From Episyrphus balteatus (lineage: Eukaryota; Arthropoda; Insecta; Diptera; Syrphidae), in the NCBI RefSeq assembly GCF_945859705.1, contig NC_079134.1:165451718-165515717 (forward strand): 64,000 nt of DNA. Reading direction: 5' to 3'. The notes below the pieces were generated by a model, which saw nothing but the letters and a program-made list of their open reading frames with translations, was not told the DNA's origin and searched no databases. Both the position numbers and the translations under genes were made by a program. Below are positions 37,201 to 49,300 of the stretch, in pieces (positions within the stretch are counted from its first letter, which is position 1; the number at the start of each line of letters is the position of its first letter).

Positions 37201-37234
37201 TTTTTTGACGTGATAACGTCTTATAAATCGATGA
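37201..37234 (+). repeat. 34-bp dispersed motif containing GACGTGATAACGTC, copy 2
   Basis: TTTTTGACGTGATAACGTCT followed by TATAAATCGATGAA, near-identical to 26479-26512 on the other strand. Confidence 0.6.
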
Positions 37235-39940
37235 ACCATGTTAGAATCCACGAAAATGTGGCATAAATTGCAATTAAAAATTAAAAAATAAACTATTGAA
37301 GATACAAAAACCTGCTTTATATTATTTGATAGGGTAAATAGGGGTAAAACAAAATTGCAAAAAGTGGCTATTTTTAAACGCGACGTGCGTTGTAGAAAAT
37401 TGAATTTTTTTTTTAATCGATAGATACATTTTATTTTAAGGCTGACAAAGGTATTGCAAACATTTTAGAAAATTTAAATCTGTTGCCCATGACCAGCCAC
37501 CAGTGTGGGAAGTAATGTAATCTCAGTTTGAAATTTTGACATGGTTGGCTTTAAAAAATTCTAACTTATCTTGTAGGCATCGTAGAACTATAATTGAAGC
37601 GTCATATAAAAGGTGTAATAATATACTTCCAGATAGTATAAAATTTATTATTGGTTGTCATCTAAAAAAATGGATTTAATGGTGTTAGAAGAAAAAAAAA
37701 ATGATTTTTTCACTTTTTTCATGAAAAATGATTGTTTTCAATAAATTTATTTTTATACCTTTTAAGTATTGTAAAAATTTAAGGATAGCTTTTTTCTTTA
37801 GAAGAAATATTAAACCTTTAAAAAAAAAAAGTTATTTTTTAAAGCTTTTTCTTGTAAATTATGATTGGATTCAAAAAGTTATCCCGTTTTTCTACAAAGC
37901 ATACAGATACAAATACATATGTAAGATCTTAATCTTTAGTCTAAGTACTTTACTATAAGATTTATTATCTTATAACTTTTTTTTTACAAGAAAGTTGACA
38001 AATAAATCATTTTTATATAATTTTTTTTAACAAAAGCACACAGTATGTTTTCTTGTGACGTTATTACTTAAAATTATCGTCCGTAAACCGACTTTAAAAA
38101 CAACCACTTTTTCTTAAACTTTACCATTGGAATTTTGAACAAGTTCCATGAGCAAATTTCTACAACATCGTTTTGTAACCTAATATCATTCTTCAATTTT
38201 CTCAGGAAAAGGGGTTTCCTCATTTCTCAAGACAATTTGTCTTGTGATTTTTTTTGTAGAGATACCATTCTAGCTCCAATTTTAATCTTACCCTATTAGC
38301 GTGTTCAGTTCATACGTGTGCAAGAGTATGAAATGGAAGCTCAGTTGCTGCTGCTGCAATTATTTTAATATGCCACATTTTGATGATGTTATAAATTAAA
38401 ATTTCTTCATTTTTGTTCACATTGCGATTGAATAATTCCACCTATCAAATAAAGAAATATAAATTAATGTGTTCTTATGTGGAAAATAATAAATTATAAT
38501 TATTTTTTTGATTGCATTATTATTATTACTCGTTGAGGTTTTTGGGATTAGTGTAAGAAAGAATGATTTTCAATTACTGCTCTGATTTTATTTTATAAAT
38601 ACATATATTTTCATTAATTAACAAATCTACTCATGTTGAACAAGCGATAATATTTGAGTAACTTGCATAAATTACCTAAAACGTTAAAAAAAAACACACA
38701 TTAAACAGTGTTTAACTTTTATGAGAGATCATTACCATGGTTTGAAACAAAACAAAAATTGAAGTGTTGACCAACTATAAAATTTGTGCAAGAAAACTAA
38801 CGTGAGATAGATTTTTAATCAATAAACCAAAACAAAAATAAATGTTCATATATGTTAGAAGGGTCAGTTGATTAGCTCATATGGTTAACACTGAACAAAT
38901 ATATACAATGCTGTGAAAAAATATTTCAACAATTTCGTATTCGTAAAAAAAATTGAGTTTTACTCAATCGTGATGTAAAATATATGTATCTGCATCGGCT
39001 AACGGAGAAACGGGCATAAGATTTTGCGGTCTTATCTTAAGCTTGTGAAGGCAAACAAGACTTAAAAAATTGATTTTTGAAGAATAAAGTTAAAAATACA
39101 AATATAAACAGTATACAAAAAGAGTAATTTTATTTTGTTGTCTTTTAAAAAAAACTTAATTGAATTAAAGGAAAGATCAAAATTTAAGAAAACGAGCTCA
39201 TGAAATTTTTTGGAGCTTTCATATGTCTATTAATAATTTCGTTTGAATGGCACCCAACTTACAATTTTTCTTCCATAAGGTTAGGATCTTTAATTTCTCG
39301 CAGTTATTATCCCTACAGGTCTTGTATATAGTTTGTGAATCGAAAATTCAAACTTCCGAGGCTTAACTTTCGTTAATCGCTTCCTAGAAACCTAGTGCAA
39401 GTGGAATTTAAAAATTTGTACAAGCAATAATGTAAATATTTGAAAGCCATTAAATGACTTCCTTTAAATGGCTTTGCCAATGAAATTGTATTAGAGCTGC
39501 TTACAAAATCCTTATGAATGCTATGTATTTTTTTTTTAATCCAGTCCGAAAATTATCAGATTCAAAATGACTTAGGTAGGTATTTAGGTATGGTTGAACT
39601 ACAAATTATACAATTGCCTTAAATGCATTTTTTTTATAATTGTATACAACCGAAACTATCTCAATAATATATGAGCCGTTAAACATATTTATAAAAAAAA
39701 AAACATTGCGTTAAATTTCAAATAAACCGCAGTTAAACAGTTTTGCCTTTTTAAACAAATACTCCACAAAATAGATGTGTTATAGTTACAACATTTTAAT
39801 ATTTGATCGAAATAAATTGTTGAAATGTTGTCTTTGATTGAAAATAATACAAAATATGATTTATATCACTTTCAAATATAATGACTTATATTTTGTATCT
39901 CTGTATAAGAGAAAAGAAATTCAATTTCAGGCGCATGCGC
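37235..39940. other. Gene-free AT-rich stretch
   Basis: No gene or clear element recognised. The open frame at 37728-37958 is Phe/Lys/Ile-rich and lacks support. Confidence 0.5.
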
Positions 39941-39944
39941 GAAA

Positions 39945-40110
39945 AGCTTTTAGTTGTATATGTTTGCCTTAGAGAAGTTAAGGGTTATCTATTTATATTT
40001 GTAGAAGCCCTTTAATCACAAGCAAAACATTGAAAAAAAGCATTTAGTTTTATGAGTTTGCCTAAGCGAAGTTAGGTTCGCTAATTTTATTTGTAGAAGC
40101 CCTGTGAAAG
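39945..40110 (+). repeat. Diverged tandem duplication, period about 93 bp
   Basis: Two adjacent units share AGC(T/A)TTTAGTT, then GTTTGCCT with GAAGTTA, and end in ATTTGTAGAAGCCCT. The first is at about 39945-40008 and the second at about 40039-40103. The divergence shows the duplication is old. Confidence 0.6.
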
Positions 40111-40183
40111 TGAGTACAAGCTAAATTTTGTAAACTGTCAGACAAACACATGAGAATAAGTAATATTTGGATAAGCGCGATTA

Positions 40184-40567
40184 TGGTGACCATTTTTGGT
40201 TTTCTTATTCATTGTTATAAATAAATAAATGAAAAAGTGAATCTTTTTATACTGGTAATTGGTTTAAAATAGTGATATTAAAGATGATTTATTTACCAAT
40301 TTGGAGTATATAAGTGGAGAAGAAAGGAAAACAAGATTTTGATCTTCTCTACTTATTCGAATATAAAATGGACATTTTAGATTTTTAATCTAAGGTCAAA
40401 ACAAAGCTAATTCTCCAATTTTTAAGAAAAAATGCGGTTTGACGGCATCCGGGTAATGGCAATCAGTATAATATTATTAAGTTTTACTTAATATTTTTTT
40501 ACAAGACATTAAAAAAAAAAATAACCAAAAGTAATACCTTTGAAAAAAAAACCACAAATGGTCACCA
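40184..40567. mobile_element. 384-bp TA-flanked MITE
   Basis: The left end TGGTGACCATTTTTGGTTTT is the inverse of the right end AAAACCACAAATGGTCACCA, with one or two differences. TA adjoins both ends (40182-40183 and 40568-40569). There is no coding capacity. The layout fits a Tc1/mariner-type miniature element. Confidence 0.65.
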
Positions 40568-40667
40568 TATTCTTTAAGATACTGCAACTCATCAGGAAAT
40601 TAAATCGAAGCCCTTAGGAAGCTCTGGTTTCAAGTAGTTCAAATTTGAAACTCCTTTAGTATATACC

Positions 40668-40733
40668 TAGGTAGCTTGATGAGTACGGTACCGGACTATC
40701 AATCAGGACGTTCGAGGTTCAAATCCCACAAAA
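40668..40733 (+). repeat. tRNA-like sequence (degenerate, possibly SINE head)
   Basis: TAGCTTGATGAGTACGG resembles a Pol III A box and GGTTCAAATCC (40716-40726) is a perfect B box. An anticodon-like arm CCGGA-CTATCAA-TCAGG lies between with one mismatch. The T stem and acceptor stem do not pair properly, so I do not call a functional tRNA. It may be the head of a tRNA-derived SINE. Confidence 0.4.
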
Positions 40734-40744
40734 TGCGTCAAGTG

Positions 40745-42577
40745 AGTAAAGAAGTTTTTTTTCTCAAAATAATTGTGTATGGACATTTAATTTCAGAAGA
40801 AAACTTTGACTGGATGGGAAAACAAACAAGAAAATGAAAAAAATTGAAATTAAAATATAAAAAATTAAAATGAAAAAAAAAAAAAAATATTTTTTTCTTT
40901 ATTCTAGTTAGAATATACCTACCTCGTTTAGACTTTCACAAGCCTTCAACAAGTCTGCTCAGAGCTTCTAAATAAAATTAAAAGCCTGTAGCAGTAATAC
41001 ACATTTTCAAATTTTGAATGTTGCTTGTTTCTATAAGGCATTAAACACATGTTTTGAGTCTCTCCAATTAACTTGCATATGACTCTTCTAAAACTTATCA
41101 AGCTTCTCGGGTGGGCCAAATGGGCTTCTCTATGGTCGTATACAAGCAATATTTCTAAAAATCGAAACAGCTTCCTTAGAACCTTGTGGAAGTAAAATTG
41201 TTAGTTTGGCATTCCAATTTTTTCTTTTATTTTTTTTTTTTAACTTTTATTTATATATATTTTTTTTTAACGGCTCCACATTAACGATTTAAAAAAAAAA
41301 AAAGAAAATCTTTCTTATAAAAGAAATCAAATAGAGTTTTTTTGTTCTAAATTGTATTTAAACAATTAAGTTAAAATGATTGTTTTATGAATGCTCACAT
41401 CAAAAGTCTTAATATTCTGAACAACTGTGACTGTTTTATTAAATTTGGGTTTAAGAATTTTTGCTTGCAAATCTTCAGATTTTTAATTATTGTTAGCAAT
41501 AGCAATAAAAGACAACAGTAAACATGACTTCTTTTTTTGTCAACACTGTGTCAAAAAAACAATTGAATTAAAAAAAAAACTTTAAATCATATTTAAATTA
41601 TGTCAACCACGAATATTTAAAAACCAAAGTTTAACAACGTTTGCCATATTTTGATTAAGTTGGTACGCCAAATTATAAATGTTTTTAGAAAGACATTCTA
41701 TTTTTTTTTTGTATGTTTTAAAAACTGTATTTACAAAAAAAAAACTGTTTAAAATAATCTTTTTTATTAAAAACAAAAGTGACTTCTCTAAATCGAAAGT
41801 TAGATTATGGTTTTCTCACGTATGCTATATTCAGAACGGGGAAAAAATTGGAAAAACACTCGAAGCACCAGCTTTAAAATACAGAAAGAATCATTAAAAT
41901 CGGTTCACCCAGTTCAAAGTTCTGAAGTTACACAATTGAGAGCCTCCTCTTTTACTACCTGTTAAAAATTAAATGACATACTTGCTTAGAGTTCAAGAGC
42001 ATTTCAAAATATGTTTTATTAATTTTAGAGGCAAGTTTTTTATCTATTAAATTAAAACTAATGATCAAAAAAAAAAGCTCTACTAACTTAATTTAAAAAT
42101 GATCAAAAAAAAAAAAAAACGAAAAAAATCTTACTTTTATCATTGAATAATAACTATACAATGCATTTATTAGTTCACAAATTCAGAAAAAAAACATTGT
42201 ACCTATTTTTCAACCTCAGAAAAACTTTAAAAAAAAACTGTGCACATTACTGTATGTGTATAATTTGTTGTAAAACAAATTAAAAATAATATAGTGGAAG
42301 GTCAAATTGAATTTTTATATCTTCTCTTTGTTTTAGTGTTTTGTATGATTTGTGAGCATTCACTTACAGAAGACTACAAAGTGATTAATTACGATTATAT
42401 ACTATGTAGTATTATGTCTTATTACCTGAAGTGTTAAAAAAAAACACTTCACTATTCATTCCATCGCCTTAATTAATATGTATTCATTTATGTCAAAATG
42501 GTGCAACAAATTAAATAGACTTATTTTTTTTTTTATTTTTGGTATTTATCATGTAAATTTTAAAGTAATTTTTTAAG
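40745..42577. other. Gene-free AT-rich stretch
   Basis: No gene supportable. Contains many A and T tracts (for example 40870-40890, 42067-42120). Confidence 0.5.
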
Positions 42578-42583
42578 ATGAAC

Positions 42584-43222
42584 CAGGGATCGGGTCAAAA
42601 TTTTGTTTTTCAAAATTCTGCTTTTTTTCTATTCTGCTTTTCAAAATTCTGCCAACATTATACTTGAACCAAAAAGTTCTGCCAATTCTGTTTTTTTTTT
42701 TTATAGCATATGCACATAAGTGTCGCAAATAGTTTTTAAAATTCATAGACTGACTTTTTTTTCAAATAAAATCTATAACTGATTTTAACCGATGTTGTTT
42801 GATACAAGATGTTCCTTTTCTTATTCAAATTTTTGAATATTCATCTTTGTTTAACAAATACAAAAATTTTGAATTATTTTCGGAAATGTTTAGTATTAAA
42901 AATCTTTTCTTAATATTTTCAAATTTATTCATTTATAAAACAAAAATTAATATGCATTCAAAGAATGACAAATTATGTAGGTAACTAATAAAATAAGCAG
43001 ATATTTTTTCAAGAAGATGATTTTTCAGAATTTTGCAAAAAATTTAAAAAAAGCGCGCGCTTTTTCACATTTTCCAAACCCTTTTTTAATTATTTTAGAA
43101 TTTTTAAAAATCAGAATTTTGAAAAACAGAATTTTGAAAAACAAAATTTTGAAAGCAGAATTTTGTAAATCAGAATTTTGACAAAAGAATTTTGACCCCG
43201 GCAGAATTTTGATCCCAACCCC
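42584..43222. mobile_element. 639-bp MITE with ATGAAC target-site duplication
   Basis: ATGAAC occurs just outside both ends (42578-42583 and 43223-43228). The termini are imperfect inverted repeats: the left reads CAGGGATCGGGTCAAAATT and the inverse of the right reads GGGGTTGGGATCAAAATTCT. Both ends are made of iterated TCAAAATTCTG-like units in opposite orientation. No transposase frame exists. A GCGCGCGC run at about 43053-43060 is unusual in this sequence. The 6-bp duplication does not fit piggyBac or mariner, and I cannot assign a superfamily. Confidence 0.65.
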
Positions 43223-43228
43223 ATGAAC

Positions 43229-44214
43229 TACTTATCAGAAATCAATGGAATATATTTCCAATTTTTTTCTTACTTTTTTTATGAAAAAGAACTTTATCAA
43301 TTAACTTTATCCCTTAAACGATTCAAACTGATTTTTATCAATATAATGGAAGTAGAGCTAATTAACACAAATCTATTATCATTTTTTTTCCAGAAATTAT
43401 TTCATCTTTTTATTTCCAATCAGTGCTCTTGCTCAAAAGACCTTGCTTAAATGAAGAACAATTAAATACAATTCAACATGATTGGGTCCATGAACTTTTG
43501 AATAACTCAACAAGATTCAAATTACACCCAAACAAACAAATTACCATGCCCTTTTATAGAATACAATCTTCAAAGTCTTTAAATTTCAATAACAATACAA
43601 ATTATGAGCTACTAATTCTCTTAAACAATAAATTGAACAACAAATGATTATATTACCTATAGCGCCGAGGTAAAAACCAGTAGCTTTATGTATTTTTTTT
43701 TTAACCACAAACACGATAAAAAGTAATAAATTTATATCAACGACAAGAAGTGTCAATATCGACTAAAAATGATGTAAACATCATTTTTGCTTGTTTTATG
43801 TGATTTAAGTTATCCTACACCAATCACTTCCCCAAAAAACAAAATAGGAAATGGGTAAGCCCTGTAGTTAATTTGTTGCAAAATATTGTTTTAACAGTTG
43901 TTGTTTTCTGCTAAATCCTCATCATGTGGTTCAACTTTCAAATAGATCTTTCACTCTCTGTATAATAGGATTGCCGTTGCAAGTTAACCTTCCGTCATGT
44001 TATGTGAGCAATATTATTTATATTCCTTGCGGCTGCCCCATATATGATTATAGTCCCAAAAGTAATGTTGTGTAAGAAATTGTTAGCATAATAAAAAATA
44101 AATAAAAATTGATCGGCCACCGGGGTGTATGAGTAACATTTTTTTTTTTTTTATAAGAACTTGGATTTTGGCTTGTTTCACTAAAATAAGATAAATGTAC
44201 TGGTAAATGTAAAA
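43229..44214. other. AT-rich spacer; one weak open frame
   Basis: A plus frame following a possible acceptor (TTTTTTTTCCAG at about 43393) reads through RPCLNEEQLNTIQHDWVHEL to a stop at 43645-43647. It is less biased than neighbouring frames but has no recognisable motif, no start and no partner exon. I leave it unassigned. Confidence 0.3.
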
Positions 44215-45006
44215 GGTAAAGGTAAAGGTAAAGGTAAAGGTAAAGGTAAAGGTAAAGGTAAAGGTAAAGGTAAAGGTAAAGGTAAAGGTAAAGGTAAAGG
44301 TAAAGGTAAAGGTAAAGGTAAAGTTAAAGGTAAAGGTAAAGGTAAAGGTAAAGGTAAAGGTAAAGGTAAAGGTAAAGGCAAAGGTAAAGGTAAAGGTAAT
44401 GGTAAAGGTAAAGGTAAAGGTAAAGGTAAAGGTAAAGGTAAAGGTAAAGGTAAAGGTAAAGGTAAAGGTAAAGGTAAAGGTAAAGGTAAAGGTAAAGGTA
44501 AAGGTAAAGGTAAAGGTAAAGGTAAAGGTAAAGGTAAAGGTAAAGGTAAAGGTAAAGGTAAAGGTAAAGGTAAAGGTAAAGGTAAAGGTAAAGGTAAAGG
44601 TAAAGGTAAAGGTAAAGGTAAAGGTAAAGGCAAAGGTAAAGGTAAAGGTAAAGGCAAAGGTAAAGGCAAAGGTAAAGGTAAAGGTAAAGGTAAAGGTAAA
44701 GGTAAAGGTAAAGGTAAAGGTAAAGGTAAAGGTAAAGGTAAAGGTAAAGGTAAAGGTAAAGGTAAAGGTAAAGGTAAAGGTAAAGGTAAAGGTAAAGGTA
44801 AAGGTAAAGGTAAAGGTAAAGGTAAAGGTAAAGGTAAAGGTAAAGGTAAAGGTAAAGGTAAAGGTAAAGGTAAAGGTAAAGGTAAAGGTAAAGGTAAAGG
44901 TAAAGGTAAAGGTAAAGGTAAAGGTAAAGGTAAAGGTAAAGGTAAAGGTAAAGGTAAAGGTAAAGGTAAAGGTAAAGGTAAAGGTAAAGGTAAAGGTAAA
45001 GGTAAA
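44215..45006 (+). repeat. GGTAAA hexanucleotide satellite, 132 units
   Basis: The array is exactly 792 bp, or 132 units in perfect phase without one insertion or deletion. Only six units vary: GTTAAA at 44323, GGCAAA at 44377, 44629, 44653 and 44665, and GGTAAT at 44395. The last 56 units are identical. The long frames it produces (Val-Lys on plus; Leu-Pro, Tyr-Leu and Phe-Thr on minus) are artefacts of a 6-bp period lacking stop codons in five of six frames. Confidence 0.97.
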
Positions 45007-45019
45007 GTAGAAAGTTGAA

Positions 45020-46200
45020 AAAATAAAAAATTAAATACGAAAAAATGAAGTGATGATTTAATCGAACAGAAGCCACATACTTTATGAATAGGAACAGTTT
45101 ATTTGTTTCCGTTCCTGATAATGTAGCTCATGTCATAATGAAAAACTGAAACATAACACATTTTCCCTGACTATCATTGCTTGGGAATAAGAAAGTGTTA
45201 CAGATTAAAAACCAAAAAGAAAAATAAATAAAACTTATGTGTGAAAAAAAAGTTGACGGTGCGGATGGGTATAGAGACCAAATGTGGCATGCAACGGTGT
45301 GATCGAAATATAATTTTCGGTAGTCACGCAAATAATTTCCTTAAAAAATCATTTTTTTTTTTTAGTTAAATACTGATTATGATTATAATTCGCTCAGCCT
45401 ATGATATAATTGCAAAAATTTTATAATCACGTCGCGTCAGTATTAACATTATAATTCCACGCAGTGAAATGGGTACCCATAATACTTACTTACTTACTTA
45501 CCAATAAAATGCAAGTTTGTTGCATAATTTCACAAGAAGAGTCGTATCTCTGGTGGATAATTTGGGTGAACGTCAGATATTTGCAAACACATTTTCAAAG
45601 AATGTCCAAATTATTTTCAAAGCGCACCTTTCAATATAATTGTGCATTCCAAAATGGTATGGATCATAAAATCTGTCCTATTTTGTCGTCAACAAGGACA
45701 GATCTTTAAGAGCGATAAAATATCACTTGGAGGTCAATTTTTTGACATCCAATGGTCATTATGATGATAACATTTTCAGGGCTATCATTCCTTATCCGTA
45801 TGCAACAATTGTCACTCTGAATCTTTGATATTCATCATCGAGAGACAACGAGGGATTTTTTCGTTTTCTTTGTTTTAAGTTTTTTTTTTGCATGCTTGCC
45901 TGCACTTTTTGGTTGAAGTCGAAGTAACTACTTCTGTAGTAGGTACAAGATACAATTTTTTTTTTTATTCATGTTGATGTTGGTTGCTAAACTTTTTTAG
46001 TTAGCCAGCTGTTTTGTTGTGATTACTTTCAATGAATTGAATTTGGTTTATTTTATTATGTTTTTTTTTTTTGTGGTACTACACCGGCGCGCGGTAGTAG
46101 TAGCAGCAAACAAAAAAACAGCTGGCTTTGCTGAATACCACTGACGAAGCGCGGAGGCACGCGTCTCATAGTTCCTACTAGGTTTTATTATGGTTGTGTG
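45020..46200. other. Non-coding region upstream of gene 3
   Basis: No gene recognised. Sequence at about 46080-46180 is locally GC-rich (CACCGGCGCGCGGTAG, GAAGCGCGGAGGCACGCG) and lies directly upstream of the promoter at 46219, so it is a reasonable proximal regulatory region. The binding factors are unknown. Confidence 0.45.
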
Positions 46201-46218
46201 TCATTTGTATATTTTTCG

Positions 46219-46257
46219 TATATAAATACAGATCACCTAGTTTGTTTGATTATCAGT
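46219..46257 (+). promoter_or_regulatory. Core promoter of gene 3: TATA box and initiator
   Basis: TATATAAATA (46219-46228) is followed by TCAGTC (46253-46258), which matches the arthropod initiator consensus TCAGTY. The A at 46255 is the likely start site. TATA-to-initiator spacing is slightly over 30 bp. The 5' leader would be about 99 bases. Confidence 0.75.
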
Positions 46258-46353
46258 CAACTTTTGGTTGTGACTTGTAACGGTTTTCTCGAAGCTATTC
46301 GGTTGTATTTGTCTCGACATTTAACGTTTTTTTAAAACCTCTGGATTATAAAC

Positions 46354-49300
46354 ATGGTTGCCCTAAAGATCTTTGTAAGTGGAATATCCCTTAAAAATTT
46401 TAAATAAAAAAATCAGTGAAAAAGTGTTAAAATGTTATATCAAAGGACATTCTAAAATGGATATTAAAAAAAAAAATATTTCTTTACAAAAAAAAACTAT
46501 TTGTGTTCTAAGTGCATTTATATTGTGATTTTTTATTTAAAAAAAATCTAAAATGTTTTTGTGTATAATTCGTAGGTTCTCCTTGCTACCCTTTGTGCTA
46601 TGGCCTACAGTGCACCACAACCAGGATTTCTGGGAAAACAGTGAGTAATTTTGTGTATATAACTAAAAGTGAACTCATTTCAAACTGTAAAATAATTCAA
46701 AATTTTTATATTTCAACAAAAAACAAAAATTTTGCGGGTATAGCTATTTTTTTGGATAATATTTAGAAAATAATTATAGTGTTTATTTTTCTGGTAGTAC
46801 TATTCAAAATAATAAAGTTTATATACTTTGCTAAATTTTTTTTTAAATATTTTTTTGTTCAGAGTTTTGAAACAATTAATACGAATTCATGAATATAGTA
46901 ATGAAATAATCATAGATATTAATGATTTTTAACCCATGAATATTTTACCCTAAAATTATATTTAAACATTTATTTCCAACCGTGATCAAAGATTTGTAGA
47001 GTAATAGTGAGAATCATATTTCTATTATTACAAAATAAAATTATGCAAGCGCTTTCAAACATTAGACAAATATTTGTTTATTAAATAATTAAACATGTCT
47101 CCATTTCTGGCTTTAAAACATTTTTGTTAGTTCTTTTAAAAAAATAATTACTAAGGGAAAGTTAATTTTTTACTAAACTAATTTTTTTTTTTAATTCTAA
47201 TACAATGCTGGACTAGGTCACACTTAAGACTTGTAGTTGATAAAGTTGATTCAAGCTATTTAATTTTAGTGTTAATGCTACGTAAATGTTAAATATAATT
47301 ATAGTTTAAACAAAATTTTAAATATTTTTATGTGTTTACAATAATAATTAAATTAAATTTTTAATTTTTTAAATTAAATTTTTAACAAATTAATTTTTTT
47401 TAACAAATAAATTTTTGGATTATTGAAAAAAAAAAACGTTAGATTAATTGTTTTTGAAATTGAATAATACAATATGGCATACCATTCATTTAAAAAAAAA
47501 TTTCGAAAAATTGTTTTTTAAAACGGCTCTAATGATTTTGAATTTATTTTTTTCATACTTGTTTTGGAACTCCAATTCACTTAAGATGTTTTTTTTTTTC
47601 TTAAAGAATTAATTTTTTGTTTTATTTTTCATTTTTTTTTTCAAATTATTGTATTGGGAAAATTGAATCTTACAGGAAGAAATTCTAAACTAACATAACT
47701 TTTAATCGTTTAATCGCAATGCAAAAAAAAATTTTATTTATCAAAAGTTTAGCTTCTTAACATTTAAGAAATTAAAACTTTATTTATTCATAATTTGGTG
47801 TTGGAGTTAGATATTTTTGTTTTTTTTTTTCAATTTTAAGGGACTGGGCTTGTAAAGTTTACTAAGATTTTTTTCTTTTCTAAAAAAAAACGCAGTTTTC
47901 CAAAACATTTGCTTAACTAAATTAAGCTGATCATTTATAGCTAAGATTATTCAAAGTGCAAATTGAACGATTAAATGGTTACTTCCACTCATTCTAATCC
48001 TTTAATACTCTTACGTTAATTTTTAAATCACATTGGAAAACACCGTCCGCCACCGCTGCATGGTTTTCAAAAATTACTTTTTTTTAAACTTATTCCATAC
48101 AAATTCAAGTTGCAATTTTTACTCGGGATATCTACAGTATTTTAAGAATTTTTGTTTGATACAAAATATAAATGTGTCACTTACCTTTCTTTAGCTTTTC
48201 TTGATATTTCAAACAATTTATATTTGCTTTTGTTTTTAACACCTTAATTTATGTAAATTAAGTACAGTTTTTTTTGAAAAATAAGTTTTTCGAAAACATA
48301 AATATTATTTTTTAAATTCTGTTTTTTATCGTTAAAAAGGGTTAAAAATGGAATTTAAAGTTTTTGGATCATTTATCAAACATTTTTTTCAAAAACGACA
48401 TTATATCCGAACTTCGTGGAAACATATGAGGCTATGACAACAATAGTGGCGTAACCCATAAAATTCAGTTTTGATCTACGAGAAATTTATGAAACAACAC
48501 TTTTTTGAGTGTTATCTAGTTTTGATTGTAGCTAGCTGCATAAATCTATTTTTTTGTATAAAAATAGATATAATAAGAGACCCATTTTTATCCTCATATA
48601 ACATTAAAAAAAAAATACCTTATTTTTTCACACAAAAAACTAAGTCAAATTAAAAAATAATTGTTTGAAACAATAGGGTTTTTTTTTGTAATTTTTGTTC
48701 GCAGAATTCATTTTTGTATTTACATTTATAAGATTAATAAAATGTCGTAGTTTCTTTTTTGGAACTTAAGTTCCATTATAAGCATTTTGGCAGCAAAACA
48801 GGAATAAAATATTTCTCAAATAATAGGGAGAACATCAAAAGTCACTATACAACAAATACATAGAGCGCATTTAATATGAAAAAAAATGCACTACATGATT
48901 ATTTGCAACCAGGACGGTTTTAGCAATTTTATTGGGAGTAAGGTCCACTCTAAAAACCCTCTTAGATTCTTTGATAGCTCCATACAAATTTGCCTATCAT
49001 TTTTCAATTTTGTTGCAATTTTTAAAATAATTGTATTAGACACAATTTATTCACTCTTCATTATATTTAAAGTCCCCATTAAAATTAAAAATCTGTCAAA
49101 TCACGTACAAAATTTAAAATTTCCCTATTTTAATGGGAACTTTAAATTAAATGGATTGTCAATAAATTGGGCCTTAGTTTATATTCATGTTTTTTAAACA
49201 AAGATATCTAAAGTTTTATAAAAATAAATTCTATCTAAATTCAAATTTTCTTAAACATGGCATTAAATGGATTTTTATATACAAAAGATATTATTTAAAC

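Noticed and set aside
43223..43647. Possible exon with RPCLNEEQLNTIQHDWVHEL
   Set aside because: It has an acceptor-like CCAG and moderate composition, but no start, partner exon or recognisable motif. Too weak to call.
44181..45076. Long frames encoding Val-Lys, Leu-Pro and Tyr-Leu repeats
   Set aside because: They are produced by the GGTAAA array, whose 6-bp period lacks stop codons in five of six frames. No start context, splice sites or non-repeat protein sequence supports a gene.
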